IMG/VR virus record: IMGVR_UViG_3300044993_000587
Location: 1-35,907 of that record
From: a virus
Length of the DNA: 35,907 nucleotides
Reading direction: 5' to 3' (one strand)
Part shown: positions 22,049-31,026 of the stretch, one piece after another
How the letters are laid out: each line of letters starts with the position of its first letter
Numbering within the stretch: the first letter of the stretch is position 1
Position numbers and translations under genes: made by a program
The notes under the pieces: model-generated
Databases searched by the model: none
Told to the model about the DNA's origin: nothing
What the model saw: only the letters and a program-made list of their open reading frames with translations

Positions 22049-22308
22049 GCGCCGCCGGCTGGTCGAAAGGCCGTCCGTCAAACCTGGCGCAAGACCTGGC
22101 CGACGCTTGCGTCACGCTGATCGAGCGCGGCCATGACCGCGCCTCGGTCTGGCTCTCGACGCCGCGGCAGATCGCCGCGCTTCTGCGCGCGTCTGATCGC
22201 GCGCACAACCGCCGTCTCGCCGACGCTATCTACACTGGACGGCTCGCGCACCACGGCAAGGACAACGCGGTCAGGGACGCGGTGAGGCGCCTTGAAAAAG
22301 GAGGCTAA
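21599..22308 (+). CDS. tail assembly chaperone, long frameshifted form (gpGT-like)
   Basis: A -1 shift at TTTTTTC (21958-21964) would join the short chaperone to a second frame that is open from 21919 to TAA 22306-22308, giving about 236 residues. That second frame has no ATG or GTG near its start, so it needs the shift to be made at all. Its protein (ISAAGWSKGRPSNLAQDLA, then A-C-V-T-L-I-E-R-G-H-D-R-A-S-V-W-L-S) is well-formed and helical, and ends just 6 bases before the next gene. In lambda the GT form recruits the tail tube protein to the tape measure. Coding quality of the extension and the perfect heptamer agree. Confidence 0.85.
21958..21964 (+). promoter_or_regulatory. programmed -1 ribosomal frameshift site
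   Basis: In the chaperone frame the codons are GAT TTT TTC, i.e. the heptamer T-TTT-TTC of the X-XXY-YYZ type. Slippage by one base re-pairs both tRNAs perfectly. A G+C-rich stretch with possible CCCG/CGGG pairing (about 21975-22000) follows at a suitable distance and could act as the stimulatory structure. Confidence 0.85.
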
Positions 22309-22314
22309 GCTTTT

Positions 22315-23100
22315 ATGGCTCAGGACAGAACCCTGAGGATTGACATCGACGAGACAGCGTTGGCCCGTGTCCTCGGACAGAATGAAGTCCGTCTCGCCAA
22401 GGCCGCGACGCGATCGATGAAGCGGGTGGTCGATCGGGCAAAGAGAGACGTCCGCAAGATCGTCCGCCGCAGGTTCAAGCAATACCAAGGACCAAACGCG
22501 TCCCTCACCGGTGCCGCGAGGTTCGAGAACTCGTGGCGTGGCGTCTATTACCCCGATCGGCGGAACGCTTTCTCACTGTCGCCCCGAGGGTTCATCTTCT
22601 TCAACGCGCCGTGGGCTAGCATTTTCGAGACCGGCGGCACGATCGAGGGCGACGCGCTCGTCATGCCGCTGCCAAACGCCCTGGCTCTCGGCCTCGGCCA
22701 GAGCCGGTCGATCGCCGGGCGCTGGAAGAAGAGCAGCAACCTCGACGAAGCGCGCGCTCTGCTCGGCAATCCGGACACGGGCAAGCTGCAGTCTGTCCCG
22801 ACGGCGAACGGCTACATTCTCGGCGCGGGGGAAGAGGACGTCCGGCGCGCTGGTCTTACTGGGAAGATCAGGCCGACGTTCTTCGACGCCACAAATCGAC
22901 GGGCGTTCTATGCCTTGTTTTGGGTGACGAGGCGCACTCGGATCAAGCCGCGCATCAACGTTGCCGCCGAGGTCAAGAAAGCGAGCGCTCTCTTCCCGCA
23001 GATCTTTCAGTCCGAGATGAGCAAGATCGAGCGCAGCGCCGCCCGTGCCGCTGAACGCAAACGCCTTCGAGAGATTCAACGGGCGTCGCGCGGGCGGTAG
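22315..23100 (+). CDS. minor tail protein, DUF6441/gpZ-like
   Basis: The protein has 261 residues. The N-terminal part is a charged helix (A-T-R-S-M-K-R-V-V-D-R-A-K-R-D-V-R-K-I-V) followed by ENSWRGVYYP. The centre has RGFIFFNAPWASIFETGGTI, a pattern seen in DUF6441 proteins, and then V-M-P-L-P-N-A. The C-terminus is again basic and helical. Such proteins stand in the tail region of phages and may help tail completion (compare lambda Z, though Z lies earlier in the gene order). The ATG follows a GGAGG sequence about 11 bases upstream. Confidence 0.6.
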   Translation: MAQDRTLRIDIDETALARVLGQNEVRLAKAATRSMKRVVDRAKRDVRKIVRRRFKQYQGPNASLTGAARFENSWRGVYYPDRRNAFSLSPRGFIFFNAPWASIFETGGTIEGDALVMPLPNALALGLGQSRSIAGRWKKSSNLDEARALLGNPDTGKLQSVPTANGYILGAGEEDVRRAGLTGKIRPTFFDATNRRAFYALFWVTRRTRIKPRINVAAEVKKASALFPQIFQSEMSKIERSAARAAERKRLREIQRASRGR

Positions 23101-23137
23101 TCGGGTGCCCTGGCCCCATCTTCTCCATGACCTTTTC

Positions 23138-23158
23138 GGGCGCGTGACGCGCGCGCCC
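23138..23158 (+). repeat. hairpin ahead of the tape measure gene
   Basis: GGGCGCG/CGCGCCC (23138-23144 and 23152-23158) can form a 7-bp stem in the 83-base gap before ATG 23184. The purine-pyrimidine alternation (GCGCGC) makes alternative pairings possible. No promoter is seen. The role is unknown. Confidence 0.35.
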
Positions 23159-23183
23159 GCGCGCGCACGGAGACGCTGACGGC

Positions 23184-25808
23184 ATGGCCGACCGCATTCG
23201 CGTACAGATTGCTCTCGACGGCGCAAATCAAGTCCGGGCGGCGCTGTCTTCGATCGCGACTGCGGGCGGAAGGTCGTTTGGCGATCTTCGGCGCGCAGTC
23301 GCAGGTGTCGGCGAAGCGCTGTCGAACATGGGGCGTCGGGTCTCGGTTGGATTGACGGCCGCCGCCGGCGCAATCACTGCAACCGGCGCCGCTCTTCGCG
23401 GACTCGTCGCCCCTGCCGCGCAGACTGCGGAGGAGATGAAAAACGCGGCCGAGTCGATCGGCACGACCGCCGACAAGCTTGCCGAGTTGCAGTTCGCGTT
23501 CGGGCGCGCCGGCGTCCGGCCAGAGCAAGCACAGCGGCTGCTGGGCGGCTTCGCCAATCGCTTGCAGGAAGCCGCAAGGGCAGAGCAAGAGGCGCAGAAG
23601 ACGCGCGAGGACGCCGTGGCTCGTAGCGCAAGAAGCGGCCGTCTGGTGCGGCTATATGGCGAGCAGGCAGAGCAGATCGCGCGCACGATCGACCGTGGCG
23701 ATCAAGCGATCACAGCCTCTCTCGAACGGCTCTACCGAACCGCACAGAGGGAATCGATCCGCGGCGAGACCGCGCTTGATCGCATTGCCGCCCAGGCGCG
23801 CATGGACGAGATCGCCAGAGCGGTTCGCGCTGGCACGGACGCCCGTCGTGATCTGCTTTTGCGTCAGCTCGAAGAGACGCGCGCTCTGCGCGAAGAGGCG
23901 ATACGCGAAGGCGCCCGCGCGCAGGAAGAGCTGCTACGTTCGAGCGAACCGACAAACCAGACCCAGCGCGCTCTTCGGCGACTGGGCGTTTCCGTGCGCG
24001 ACGCATCCGGCAATGTCCGGACTCTGCATGACGCCTTGGCCGACGTTGCCAACGCGTTTCAGCGCTTGCCGGACGGCCCGGAAAAGGTCTCGCTTGCTGT
24101 CGATCTGTTCGGAGAGCGCGGCGTCCGTCTGATCCCGGTTCTGAACCGCGGTGCCGCCGGCATGGAGCAGCTCGCAGAGCGCGCGCGCCGTCTCGGAATC
24201 GTGCTCGGCCCGGAGGGGACGCAGGTTCTAACGAGATATCAGGAAGCGTCCGACGACCTGGCCGATACCCTCACAGGCCTTCGCAACACGGTTGCCGTCG
24301 TCGTGGCGCCGGCTTTGACTGCGTTCAGCGACACGATCCAACAACTCATCGAGCGCAACCGCGTCGCCATCGGGCAGGGGCTGGCCGACGCCTTGGAGCG
24401 CGTTCGTCCCGTCGTCAATGACCTTCTCATCATGCTGTCCGGCGGAGCGGCGCAGACGGACTTCGTGCGCGGCATCATCGACGACTGGAACGAGGTGCGG
24501 CGCATTCTCGGGATCGTCGGGCGCTTCGTCGCAGACGAGCTTGTGCCCGTCTTCCGAGACGCAATCATCCCAGCGGTGAATGCCGTTCGTGAAGCCTTCG
24601 GGTTCCTGGCAGCCGAGTGGAACAAGCTCACGGGTAGCAACGCAACGGGCGGTCAGGTAGCGATCGCGCTTGTCGTTCTGCGGCTTGTCGGCGCCTTCAA
24701 CCTGCTTGGCAGCGTCATCCGTCTCGCTTTCGTTGCGCTCCGAGGAGCGGCGACTTTGGCTTTTGCGGTGTTGAAGCCAATCGCCGGCGTCATCGCCGGC
24801 ATTGTCAAAGGTCTTGGTTCCTTGGCGGGAGCGGCGACCGCAGGCAGCGGCGCCGTCGCCGCGCTGGGCGCGGCTCTGGCTAGCACGCCGGCGATCATCG
24901 CCGGAATCGTCGCTGGCGCCGTAGCGCTCGGGGTCGCTCTCGTCAAAAACTGGGGAGCGGTTCGCGACGGCGCCAAGCGCGCCTTCGACCTGGTCGCGGC
25001 GGCATTCGAGGAGCTTGTCGCAGGCTTGGCCGAGGGAGCGGGCTTCGTCGTCGGCTTCATTGTCGGCGCGTTCGAGAACATGCCGACGCTGTCGCGCGCG
25101 GCCTGGGACCTTGTCGCAACCGGGTTCCAGGCGGCATGGGACTTCATCCCCGGCTTCGTGCAGGCTGTTGCTCAGCGGTTCGTCGAGGGCTTCACTGACG
25201 GACTTGACGCGCTCAGCACATTGATCGTCTCCGCATTCGAAGGCATCCGCGACGCGCTGTTCTCGGTGCTGTCCGGACTGTTCGACTTTTGGAAGCGCCA
25301 GTTTGACGGGATCGTGCGCGTCTTCGAGCGCGTCCGCTCTGCGTTCATCAGCGGGCGCGAAGCGGCGAATCAAGGCATCGAGGCAGAGGCGCGGCGTCGT
25401 GGCTACGCCGGCGGCGGCTATGTGTCTGGCCCTGGAACCGGGACGTCGGATTCCATCCTCGCGCGCCTCTCGAACGGCGAGTTCGTCATTCGTGCGGAAG
25501 CCGTGCGGCGCTACGGTGTCGCTTTCTTGGCGGCGCTGAACGCGATGCGTCTGCCGGCGTTTGCCGTCGGCGGCATGGTGCAGCCGATCGACGTCCGCAT
25601 CCGCTCGGGCCTGCCGGCTTTTGCCGAGGGCGGCCTGGTTTCGGCGACGTCGTCCGGCGGGCGTCCGCTGACCCTCGTTGTCGGCGGCGAGACAATCTCA
25701 GGCTTTACCGGCACAGAGACAGCGATGGAGACGCTTGAACGCCGTTTGCGCCGCGACGCGCGGGCGCGTACGGCGGCGCCCGCTCCGTGGCAGCGGAGGA
25801 ACGGATGA
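23184..25808 (+). CDS. tail tape measure protein
   Basis: This 874-residue protein sets tail length and is ejected with DNA. N-terminal segment: A-D-R-I-R-V-Q-I-A-L-D-G-A-N-Q-V, then an alanine/glycine hydrophobic patch. A long coiled coil runs from about 120 to 270 (Q-E-A-A-R-A-E-Q-E-A-Q-K-T-R and similar). A strongly hydrophobic glycine/alanine-rich region at about 492-590 (A-G-V-I-A-G-I-V-K-G-L-G and others) could insert in the host membrane. The C-terminal YAGGGYVSGPGTGTSDSILA motif with the downstream repeat F-A-V-G-G-M-V and F-A-E-G-G-L-V is typical of tape measure proteins. The size predicts a tail of roughly 130 nm at about 1.5 angstrom per residue. Confidence 0.93.
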   Translation: MADRIRVQIALDGANQVRAALSSIATAGGRSFGDLRRAVAGVGEALSNMGRRVSVGLTAAAGAITATGAALRGLVAPAAQTAEEMKNAAESIGTTADKLAELQFAFGRAGVRPEQAQRLLGGFANRLQEAARAEQEAQKTREDAVARSARSGRLVRLYGEQAEQIARTIDRGDQAITASLERLYRTAQRESIRGETALDRIAAQARMDEIARAVRAGTDARRDLLLRQLEETRALREEAIREGARAQEELLRSSEPTNQTQRALRRLGVSVRDASGNVRTLHDALADVANAFQRLPDGPEKVSLAVDLFGERGVRLIPVLNRGAAGMEQLAERARRLGIVLGPEGTQVLTRYQEASDDLADTLTGLRNTVAVVVAPALTAFSDTIQQLIERNRVAIGQGLADALERVRPVVNDLLIMLSGGAAQTDFVRGIIDDWNEVRRILGIVGRFVADELVPVFRDAIIPAVNAVREAFGFLAAEWNKLTGSNATGGQVAIALVVLRLVGAFNLLGSVIRLAFVALRGAATLAFAVLKPIAGVIAGIVKGLGSLAGAATAGSGAVAALGAALASTPAIIAGIVAGAVALGVALVKNWGAVRDGAKRAFDLVAAAFEELVAGLAEGAGFVVGFIVGAFENMPTLSRAAWDLVATGFQAAWDFIPGFVQAVAQRFVEGFTDGLDALSTLIVSAFEGIRDALFSVLSGLFDFWKRQFDGIVRVFERVRSAFISGREAANQGIEAEARRRGYAGGGYVSGPGTGTSDSILARLSNGEFVIRAEAVRRYGVAFLAALNAMRLPAFAVGGMVQPIDVRIRSGLPAFAEGGLVSATSSGGRPLTLVVGGETISGFTGTETAMETLERRLRRDARARTAAPAPWQRRNG

Positions 25809-26314
25809 GCATTTCGGCTTCGTTTCAGACCGATCTCGCCATTTCCGGTGTCGTCATTCCTTACGGCGCCGCGCGCGGCATCGACGTCTCGATCGCGCCG
25901 ATCGACGCCGGCGGCATGCGCCGGACGATCAACGGCACGCTCGTCGATCTCACGCGATCCACGCACCAGAAGTATCGGTTGGAAATCACGTGTCGAGACA
26001 CGGTCGCGCCGGCGCTCGCCGCGCTCTGGCGCGGCCAGACAGTCTCTGTCAATGCGCCGATTCCTCTTCGGCAGGTTGTTTCTTCTGGCTCTGCGACACT
26101 CGTCCGTACTCCGGTTCCGGGATCTGTGCGGTGCTTCACGGCAGACGGTACGCCCGTCCCCGCGACCGTTTCCGGCACATCGGTTTCTACTTCGCCTAGC
26201 GCGGCATACGTTGAATACAAGCCCGTGATGACGATGATGGTCGTCGAGCGTTCCGAGGACTTCGCGGAATGGGACGCGACGACTGGATGGTCGATCGTAC
26301 TCGAGGAGGTCTGA
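25805..26314 (+). CDS. putative distal tail protein, 169 aa
   Basis: ATG 25805 overlaps the tape measure stop (ATGA). The 169-residue product is beta-rich: ISASFQTDLAISGVVIPYG, then T-I-N-G-T-L-V-D-L-T, then Y-R-L-E-I-T-C-R-D-T-V-A-P and a final Y-K-P-V-M-T-M-M-V-V-E-R-S-E-D-F. The first gene after the tape measure usually encodes the distal tail or adaptor ring, and the all-beta character agrees. I see no family-specific motif, so the call rests on position and fold type. Confidence 0.55.
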   Translation: MSISASFQTDLAISGVVIPYGAARGIDVSIAPIDAGGMRRTINGTLVDLTRSTHQKYRLEITCRDTVAPALAALWRGQTVSVNAPIPLRQVVSSGSATLVRTPVPGSVRCFTADGTPVPATVSGTSVSTSPSAAYVEYKPVMTMMVVERSEDFAEWDATTGWSIVLEEV

Positions 26315-26315
26315 C

Positions 26316-28157
26316 GTGTCACTTCAAAACGTCGGCCGCTTTTTCTTCGCGCTGGTTCCGGAGGCACAGTCGGCGCCGTCTAACTTCAATCCTGCCGTGC
26401 ATGCGCGCGAAGACGCGCAGGTCTTCTCCCTCACGATCGAGGAGCAGGAGGGGCAGTTCGCGACCGCCGAGGTCGAGGTTCTCAACACTCTTGCGCTGAA
26501 CGAGACGCTGCTTAGCCCATCGCGCCCGCCGTGGGTCTTCATTTCGGTCGAGATCGACGGCACGCCGACGCTGATCTTTCACGGACGCCTGGTTGCTTAT
26601 CCGCGCGGCGTCGAAGGAAGAACGCTGACCTTGGAGTTCATCTCTGAGCCGGCAGACGCCGAGGCGCGGCGCGCCGCGTTTCTCAACGGTCTCAAAGTCC
26701 TTCCGTTCTATGAACCGCTTGCGGCGCGTGGAACGCGTGCCGACGACGCACAAGAGGTTCTGGCCGCTCGGCCTGCGGTTCTGCACTGGAACCGCCGCAC
26801 AGGCGACCTGACGCTGTCTCCTATCCGGCCAGGCACTCCCATCGCCACTGTCAATGACGCCGCCATTCTCGATGGCAGTCTGCGTGTCGATGTCGGCGAG
26901 GACCCTGTTCGGCGCGTGCAGATCAACGTGACCGCCGAATGGGAACAGCAGGGCAACGGCATCATTGACATCACCGGCGAGATCGACCGGCGCTTCTATC
27001 TCAGGCAGCCAAACACGCTGACGCCAGATCAGCTCGAGGGTGAGTGGCCGAAGGCCGGCTCGGCGCTCGGAGACAACACGGGCTATACCGTGGTTCGGTC
27101 TGATCTCGTGCGGAATCCGAGGCCCGGGTTCGCGAACTTCCCAAGCGAGGCGACCGCGTTCATCGATCAACAGGCGGAGCCTTCCGCAGACCCGTTCGTG
27201 CAAGCGGCGTATGTCCGGCGTCCTGTCGGCGTGCCATGGACCTGGTATCGCTCGCGCGTCGTCGTCGCCGCAGAGTACCGGCAGAAGCGAAGCGAGGTCG
27301 TGACCGGCCTGCTGCTACACAACGTGCAGCCGCTCGGCCCCGGCGTCGGGCGCACGGCGTCCGTCGATCTTGCGCTCGGCGACGTCGCGGAAGACAGTGT
27401 GTTCCCGTTGTGGCGTCCTGGCCAGTTCTACGCTGCGGGCGCAGAGGTTGCCTGGGGCGGCTGGGTATGGCGGGCGCGGGTCGGGCATCTATCCGTCTCT
27501 TTCCCGGCAGACCTTCAAATCGAGCGATGGGAGCGACTCAATGTTACCGGTTCCGCGATCGGCGACGTCGCGCGCGCTTCCTACTTCAACACTCCGCGCG
27601 GCCAACAGTCCGTGCAGCACGCGGTACTACGGGCAATCGCGATCATGCAACGAGAGGCGCGCTGCGTGTCCGTCTCCTTCGAGGTGCCGCTCAACCTCGC
27701 GCTACTCTGGGACACGACGCAGACGCTGACCGTCGTTTCGAGCCAGCTGCCCGGAGGAACAGCGACCGGCAAGATCACGCGGCTTGTCCTGCGCGTCGAC
27801 GGTTCCGGCACATCGACCGCGGAGGTGCGGATCGAGTGCGTCATCGGTGCCGCAGGCGGAACCGGGCCAAACGTCTCATACAGCTACTCGACGAGCGGCA
27901 TCTTCAACCCGGTCGATCCGTACTTGTTCTCAGCGGGCTACCTCGTCGAACGCGTCGAAGTCGTCAACGACGGCGCCGCGCAAGCGGCGTTGCTTCGATC
28001 CGCGGACACGGAAGACGAGATCCAGCAGACGCTGCAAGACGCCGGGACCCAACTCCGTATCCAGATGAAAAGCCTCGCGGCTTACGACGAGATCAAGACG
28101 GTTTGGAGCATGGCGTTCAACAACGCGTTCTGGCCGGGCCACGGTATCACGCTTTGA
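26316..28157 (+). CDS. tail hub/baseplate-like protein with chitin-binding-like segment
   Basis: This 613-residue protein starts at GTG 26316 with GGAGG eight bases upstream. The N-terminal 200 residues (Q-V-F-S-L-T-I-E-E-Q-E-G-Q-F and W-V-F-I-S-V-E-I-D-G-T-P-T-L-I-F-H-G-R-L) resemble the first domains of tail hub proteins, which begin with a bound small-domain pair. Residues about 366-390 (W-R-P-G-Q-F-Y, A-A-G-A-E-V, G-G-W-V-W-R-A) follow the pattern of CBM5/12 carbohydrate-binding modules (W-x-x-G-x-x-Y-x-x-G-x-x-V-x-x-x-G-x-x-W-x-A). It lies between the distal tail and adhesin genes and so would form the tail tip that docks to the cell surface. Confidence 0.6.
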   Translation: MSLQNVGRFFFALVPEAQSAPSNFNPAVHAREDAQVFSLTIEEQEGQFATAEVEVLNTLALNETLLSPSRPPWVFISVEIDGTPTLIFHGRLVAYPRGVEGRTLTLEFISEPADAEARRAAFLNGLKVLPFYEPLAARGTRADDAQEVLAARPAVLHWNRRTGDLTLSPIRPGTPIATVNDAAILDGSLRVDVGEDPVRRVQINVTAEWEQQGNGIIDITGEIDRRFYLRQPNTLTPDQLEGEWPKAGSALGDNTGYTVVRSDLVRNPRPGFANFPSEATAFIDQQAEPSADPFVQAAYVRRPVGVPWTWYRSRVVVAAEYRQKRSEVVTGLLLHNVQPLGPGVGRTASVDLALGDVAEDSVFPLWRPGQFYAAGAEVAWGGWVWRARVGHLSVSFPADLQIERWERLNVTGSAIGDVARASYFNTPRGQQSVQHAVLRAIAIMQREARCVSVSFEVPLNLALLWDTTQTLTVVSSQLPGGTATGKITRLVLRVDGSGTSTAEVRIECVIGAAGGTGPNVSYSYSTSGIFNPVDPYLFSAGYLVERVEVVNDGAAQAALLRSADTEDEIQQTLQDAGTQLRIQMKSLAAYDEIKTVWSMAFNNAFWPGHGITL

Positions 28158-28167
28158 GGGCGCGCGC

Positions 28168-30969
28168 ATGAGCATTGACCGGTACATTCAAGATGCCTCG
28201 GACTTGCCGCCGCCGCAGACCGGCGCGGCCGTGCCCTCGACGCGACGCGTTGCGTCGGGAACGCCCGTGATCCAGACGCCGGGCGGCGCGACTGCCGGCG
28301 TGCCTGTGCGCGACCTTCCTCATGTCGATCAGCGTTTGGCGATTGTATGGCGCGCCGAGCTGCGCGGTGCGCTGCACACGCTGCAAGCGGCGCCGGCGCA
28401 GATCGACCCGTCTCTCGGGAATGCCTGGCTCCTCGACGGCGGCTCGACGACGCTGCTGCCGCCGCCGCCGGTGCCTACAAACCAGCGTCTCCCCGGCGTG
28501 GTCGTGCGTCCGCGCTCCGCGGTCGTCTGGATCGTCGCGCGTCGGCCTTACACGATCGGCGGCCCGATTCTCTGGAACACGCGCTACGTCCCCGCGCAGC
28601 GCGAAGTGCTGACACCCGGCGATCCGCCGGTTGCCGAGGTCATCGACTACGCCGAGCCTGAGACGGGGCCGCCCCCGGCGAATCCTGCCGGGCAATGGGA
28701 TACCGTGCGCCTCACCTGGTTCGAATCGCTTGAGCGGTGGAGCGCCGAGGTCATCATCGGCAACCTCGCGGAGCAAGAGGACCTCGAGCCGACACCCCCG
28801 CAGCAGGAGCCCGAGGACGACGACCAAGGCGACCCCGACCCCGACGGCGAGGGCGACGAATACACCGGCGATGGCGACCCCTATGATCCCGCCGATGTCG
28901 CGCGCCCGCCGGGCGCCGGAGGCCCCGACGACGAGTTCGTCGATGACGACGGCAACCGGCGCCTGCGTTCGTCGGGCCGGCTGTTCCTACTGACCTCGAC
29001 GTCTCTCTATCTGCTGTCGGGAGACGGCGGGCGCACCTGGTCTCGCCACACCGGCCCTTGGGGCGCCGGCGCCGCAGCGTCTGTGCTCGGCGGCGTCGTG
29101 CATGTTGTCGACGGCGCGGGCAATCTGTGGATTTCGAGCAATGGCGCGACGTCATGGACGCGCGCCCCGCGCGGCGTGCAGCTCGCGCAGACTGCCGCTG
29201 GCGGCGGCAATCAACTCGCCGTCGGACGCGCCGGGCGCATCGTCATCGACGGCGGCGCGGCGCGTGAGGGCGACACTCCGCTCGGCAATCGATCTCTGAC
29301 GTCGCTCGCCTACCGCCGCCCCACCGGCGGCGGCTCGGACGCGTGGGAGATCGCCGACGAGCGGCGCGGGTCGCTCGACGGCGCGCTTCGCGGTGTCGTC
29401 GTGAATCGAATCGAGGATACATCGACCGGCGTCCAGTACTGGATCGGGCCCCGCGCTGCGAACCCGACGATCGCCGCAGGGACTTACCGCATCATCTTCG
29501 ACCGCACGACCTGGCTCGACGGCGGCGGCAACGTCTGGCGCCCCTTGTGGCCGAACCAGTTCTTCACGGATGAGATCGTCTGGCCCGGCGGGTCCGCGCT
29601 CGACTACGCGCAGGCCGTCATCGGCGCCCTGAATCCCCAGGCGAGACAGCGGCTCTCCGGCCCCTATCTGCCGCTGCCGGTCGATATCTCGGCGTCGGTC
29701 GAGTGGGTCGAGTACCCGGACAACACCCGGCGCGCGCGGCTCACGATTCTGTGGCAGCCACGACCGCCGGGGCCTGGAGAATACCCTGTTGAGTTTCGAC
29801 CGCATGATCGGCTGCGACTTGACGGAGCGGTTGGATTCGAAGCGGTGAATGGCGTCAACACGGACGCCGACTGGGACGCCACGACGAGCACGGTTCGCTA
29901 CGAGGGCAACGTCGCCGCAGCAACGCCGGAGCCTGCGCCGAACAGCGACAGCTTTGCGCTCTTGAAGATTGAAGCCGTCGGCGGAGACATAGATGCGCTG
30001 GCGAATGCGGTCGGCGGTACAATGAGTGGAACGATCGCGATCACCGCGATTCATGATACTACTTTCGGATGGACCCCATCTGGGCCGCGTCCTCCTGGAC
30101 AAGATATGACGCGCAGCGTCATTGATGTCGAAGTCGTGATCGGCAACAACTGGAGGTACCGCGGCGGTGTCGGCGGCGACGGCTTGCCGGAAAGTCAGAG
30201 ACCATTCGATGGCGAGCGCGTGCGTGCCGGCGGAATCGAGGTGCAACTTGCGTTCGACGTAGCAAACAGCTCTCCGGGCTACGGCGGCGCTCAGCCGGAA
30301 AACGTCTCGTTGTCTGTGTTTTTCCCGTCTGGCTGGCGCTTCCCGATTGACATTCAACAGATTCCGAGCACCCGGCCTTGGCTCGGCATGCGCAGTGAGG
30401 CGTCGCCGACGCTCAACGAAGTCTATGTGCGCTTTGTCCCCGCGCGGTCTGGCGCGTGGATGATCGCGGCCAACGACCGCAAGACTGCGCTCGCGACTGT
30501 TTCCGGCGCGGCGATCGAGATCTCCGCGGCCGCCGATCTCCCCGCGGGGCTTTCGACAGTGCTGGCAACTCGAGAGATGTTCTTTGCCGTCAGTGACGCA
30601 GGGGCAAACAGTTTTACCTCAGATGGCCTGACGTGGCTCGAAAACGGCAACGTGTCCGACGGGCCGCCGCCACAGTCCGTCGTCGCCGCTCCTGTGTTGT
30701 GGGGTGCGAGCGGCCGTGTGCTCATCGTGATTTCGCGGAATGGCGGCCCGCGGGGCCGCCGGATTGAGACCGACCTGACGACCTCCGACCTCGGCCTTTC
30801 AGGAGCGCTCGTGAACCGGCGCGCGAGCAGCCTCAACTACCGAGCGGGTCGCTGGTGGGCCGTGGACGGCGGCACGAACCGTGTCTACTGGTCGAACGAC
30901 GGCGCTCTCTGGCGCGTCCTGCCGCCCCTCGGCAACGACGTCCAGGCGGTCGAAGTCGAGGGCGAATAG
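28168..30969 (+). CDS. large tail-tip adhesin with Asp-box repeats
   Basis: This 933-residue protein is the likely receptor-binding protein. A proline/aspartate/glycine-rich linker lies at about 210-245 (E-D-D-D-Q-G-D-P-D-P-D-G-E-G-D-E). After it stand S-G-D-G-G-R-T-W (about 283), S-S-N-G-A-T-S-W (about 324), and C-terminal S-D-G-L-T-W and S-N-D-G-A-L-W copies. These follow the Asp-box pattern S-x-D-x-G-x-x-W found in sialidases and other beta-propellers. The middle (about 420-780) looks like an independent domain set and may be exchanged between phages. No catalytic residues are recognised. It is the last and longest tail gene. Confidence 0.65.
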   Translation: MSIDRYIQDASDLPPPQTGAAVPSTRRVASGTPVIQTPGGATAGVPVRDLPHVDQRLAIVWRAELRGALHTLQAAPAQIDPSLGNAWLLDGGSTTLLPPPPVPTNQRLPGVVVRPRSAVVWIVARRPYTIGGPILWNTRYVPAQREVLTPGDPPVAEVIDYAEPETGPPPANPAGQWDTVRLTWFESLERWSAEVIIGNLAEQEDLEPTPPQQEPEDDDQGDPDPDGEGDEYTGDGDPYDPADVARPPGAGGPDDEFVDDDGNRRLRSSGRLFLLTSTSLYLLSGDGGRTWSRHTGPWGAGAAASVLGGVVHVVDGAGNLWISSNGATSWTRAPRGVQLAQTAAGGGNQLAVGRAGRIVIDGGAAREGDTPLGNRSLTSLAYRRPTGGGSDAWEIADERRGSLDGALRGVVVNRIEDTSTGVQYWIGPRAANPTIAAGTYRIIFDRTTWLDGGGNVWRPLWPNQFFTDEIVWPGGSALDYAQAVIGALNPQARQRLSGPYLPLPVDISASVEWVEYPDNTRRARLTILWQPRPPGPGEYPVEFRPHDRLRLDGAVGFEAVNGVNTDADWDATTSTVRYEGNVAAATPEPAPNSDSFALLKIEAVGGDIDALANAVGGTMSGTIAITAIHDTTFGWTPSGPRPPGQDMTRSVIDVEVVIGNNWRYRGGVGGDGLPESQRPFDGERVRAGGIEVQLAFDVANSSPGYGGAQPENVSLSVFFPSGWRFPIDIQQIPSTRPWLGMRSEASPTLNEVYVRFVPARSGAWMIAANDRKTALATVSGAAIEISAAADLPAGLSTVLATREMFFAVSDAGANSFTSDGLTWLENGNVSDGPPPQSVVAAPVLWGASGRVLIVISRNGGPRGRRIETDLTTSDLGLSGALVNRRASSLNYRAGRWWAVDGGTNRVYWSNDGALWRVLPPLGNDVQAVEVEGE

Positions 30970-31026
30970 CACATCGCGCTGGACCTATTTTCAAGGCGTG
31001 CTGTTTTTCTACCTTGAGGTACAGAG

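Noticed and set aside
27236-28171. 311-aa plus-strand ORF overlapping the hub gene
   Set aside because: R/A-rich alternative frame; the hub frame carries the CBM-like motif and continues from GTG 26316.
29152-30357. 401-aa minus-strand ORF within the adhesin gene
   Set aside because: Arginine-rich shadow frame without motif; the plus strand has Asp-box motifs and operon continuity.
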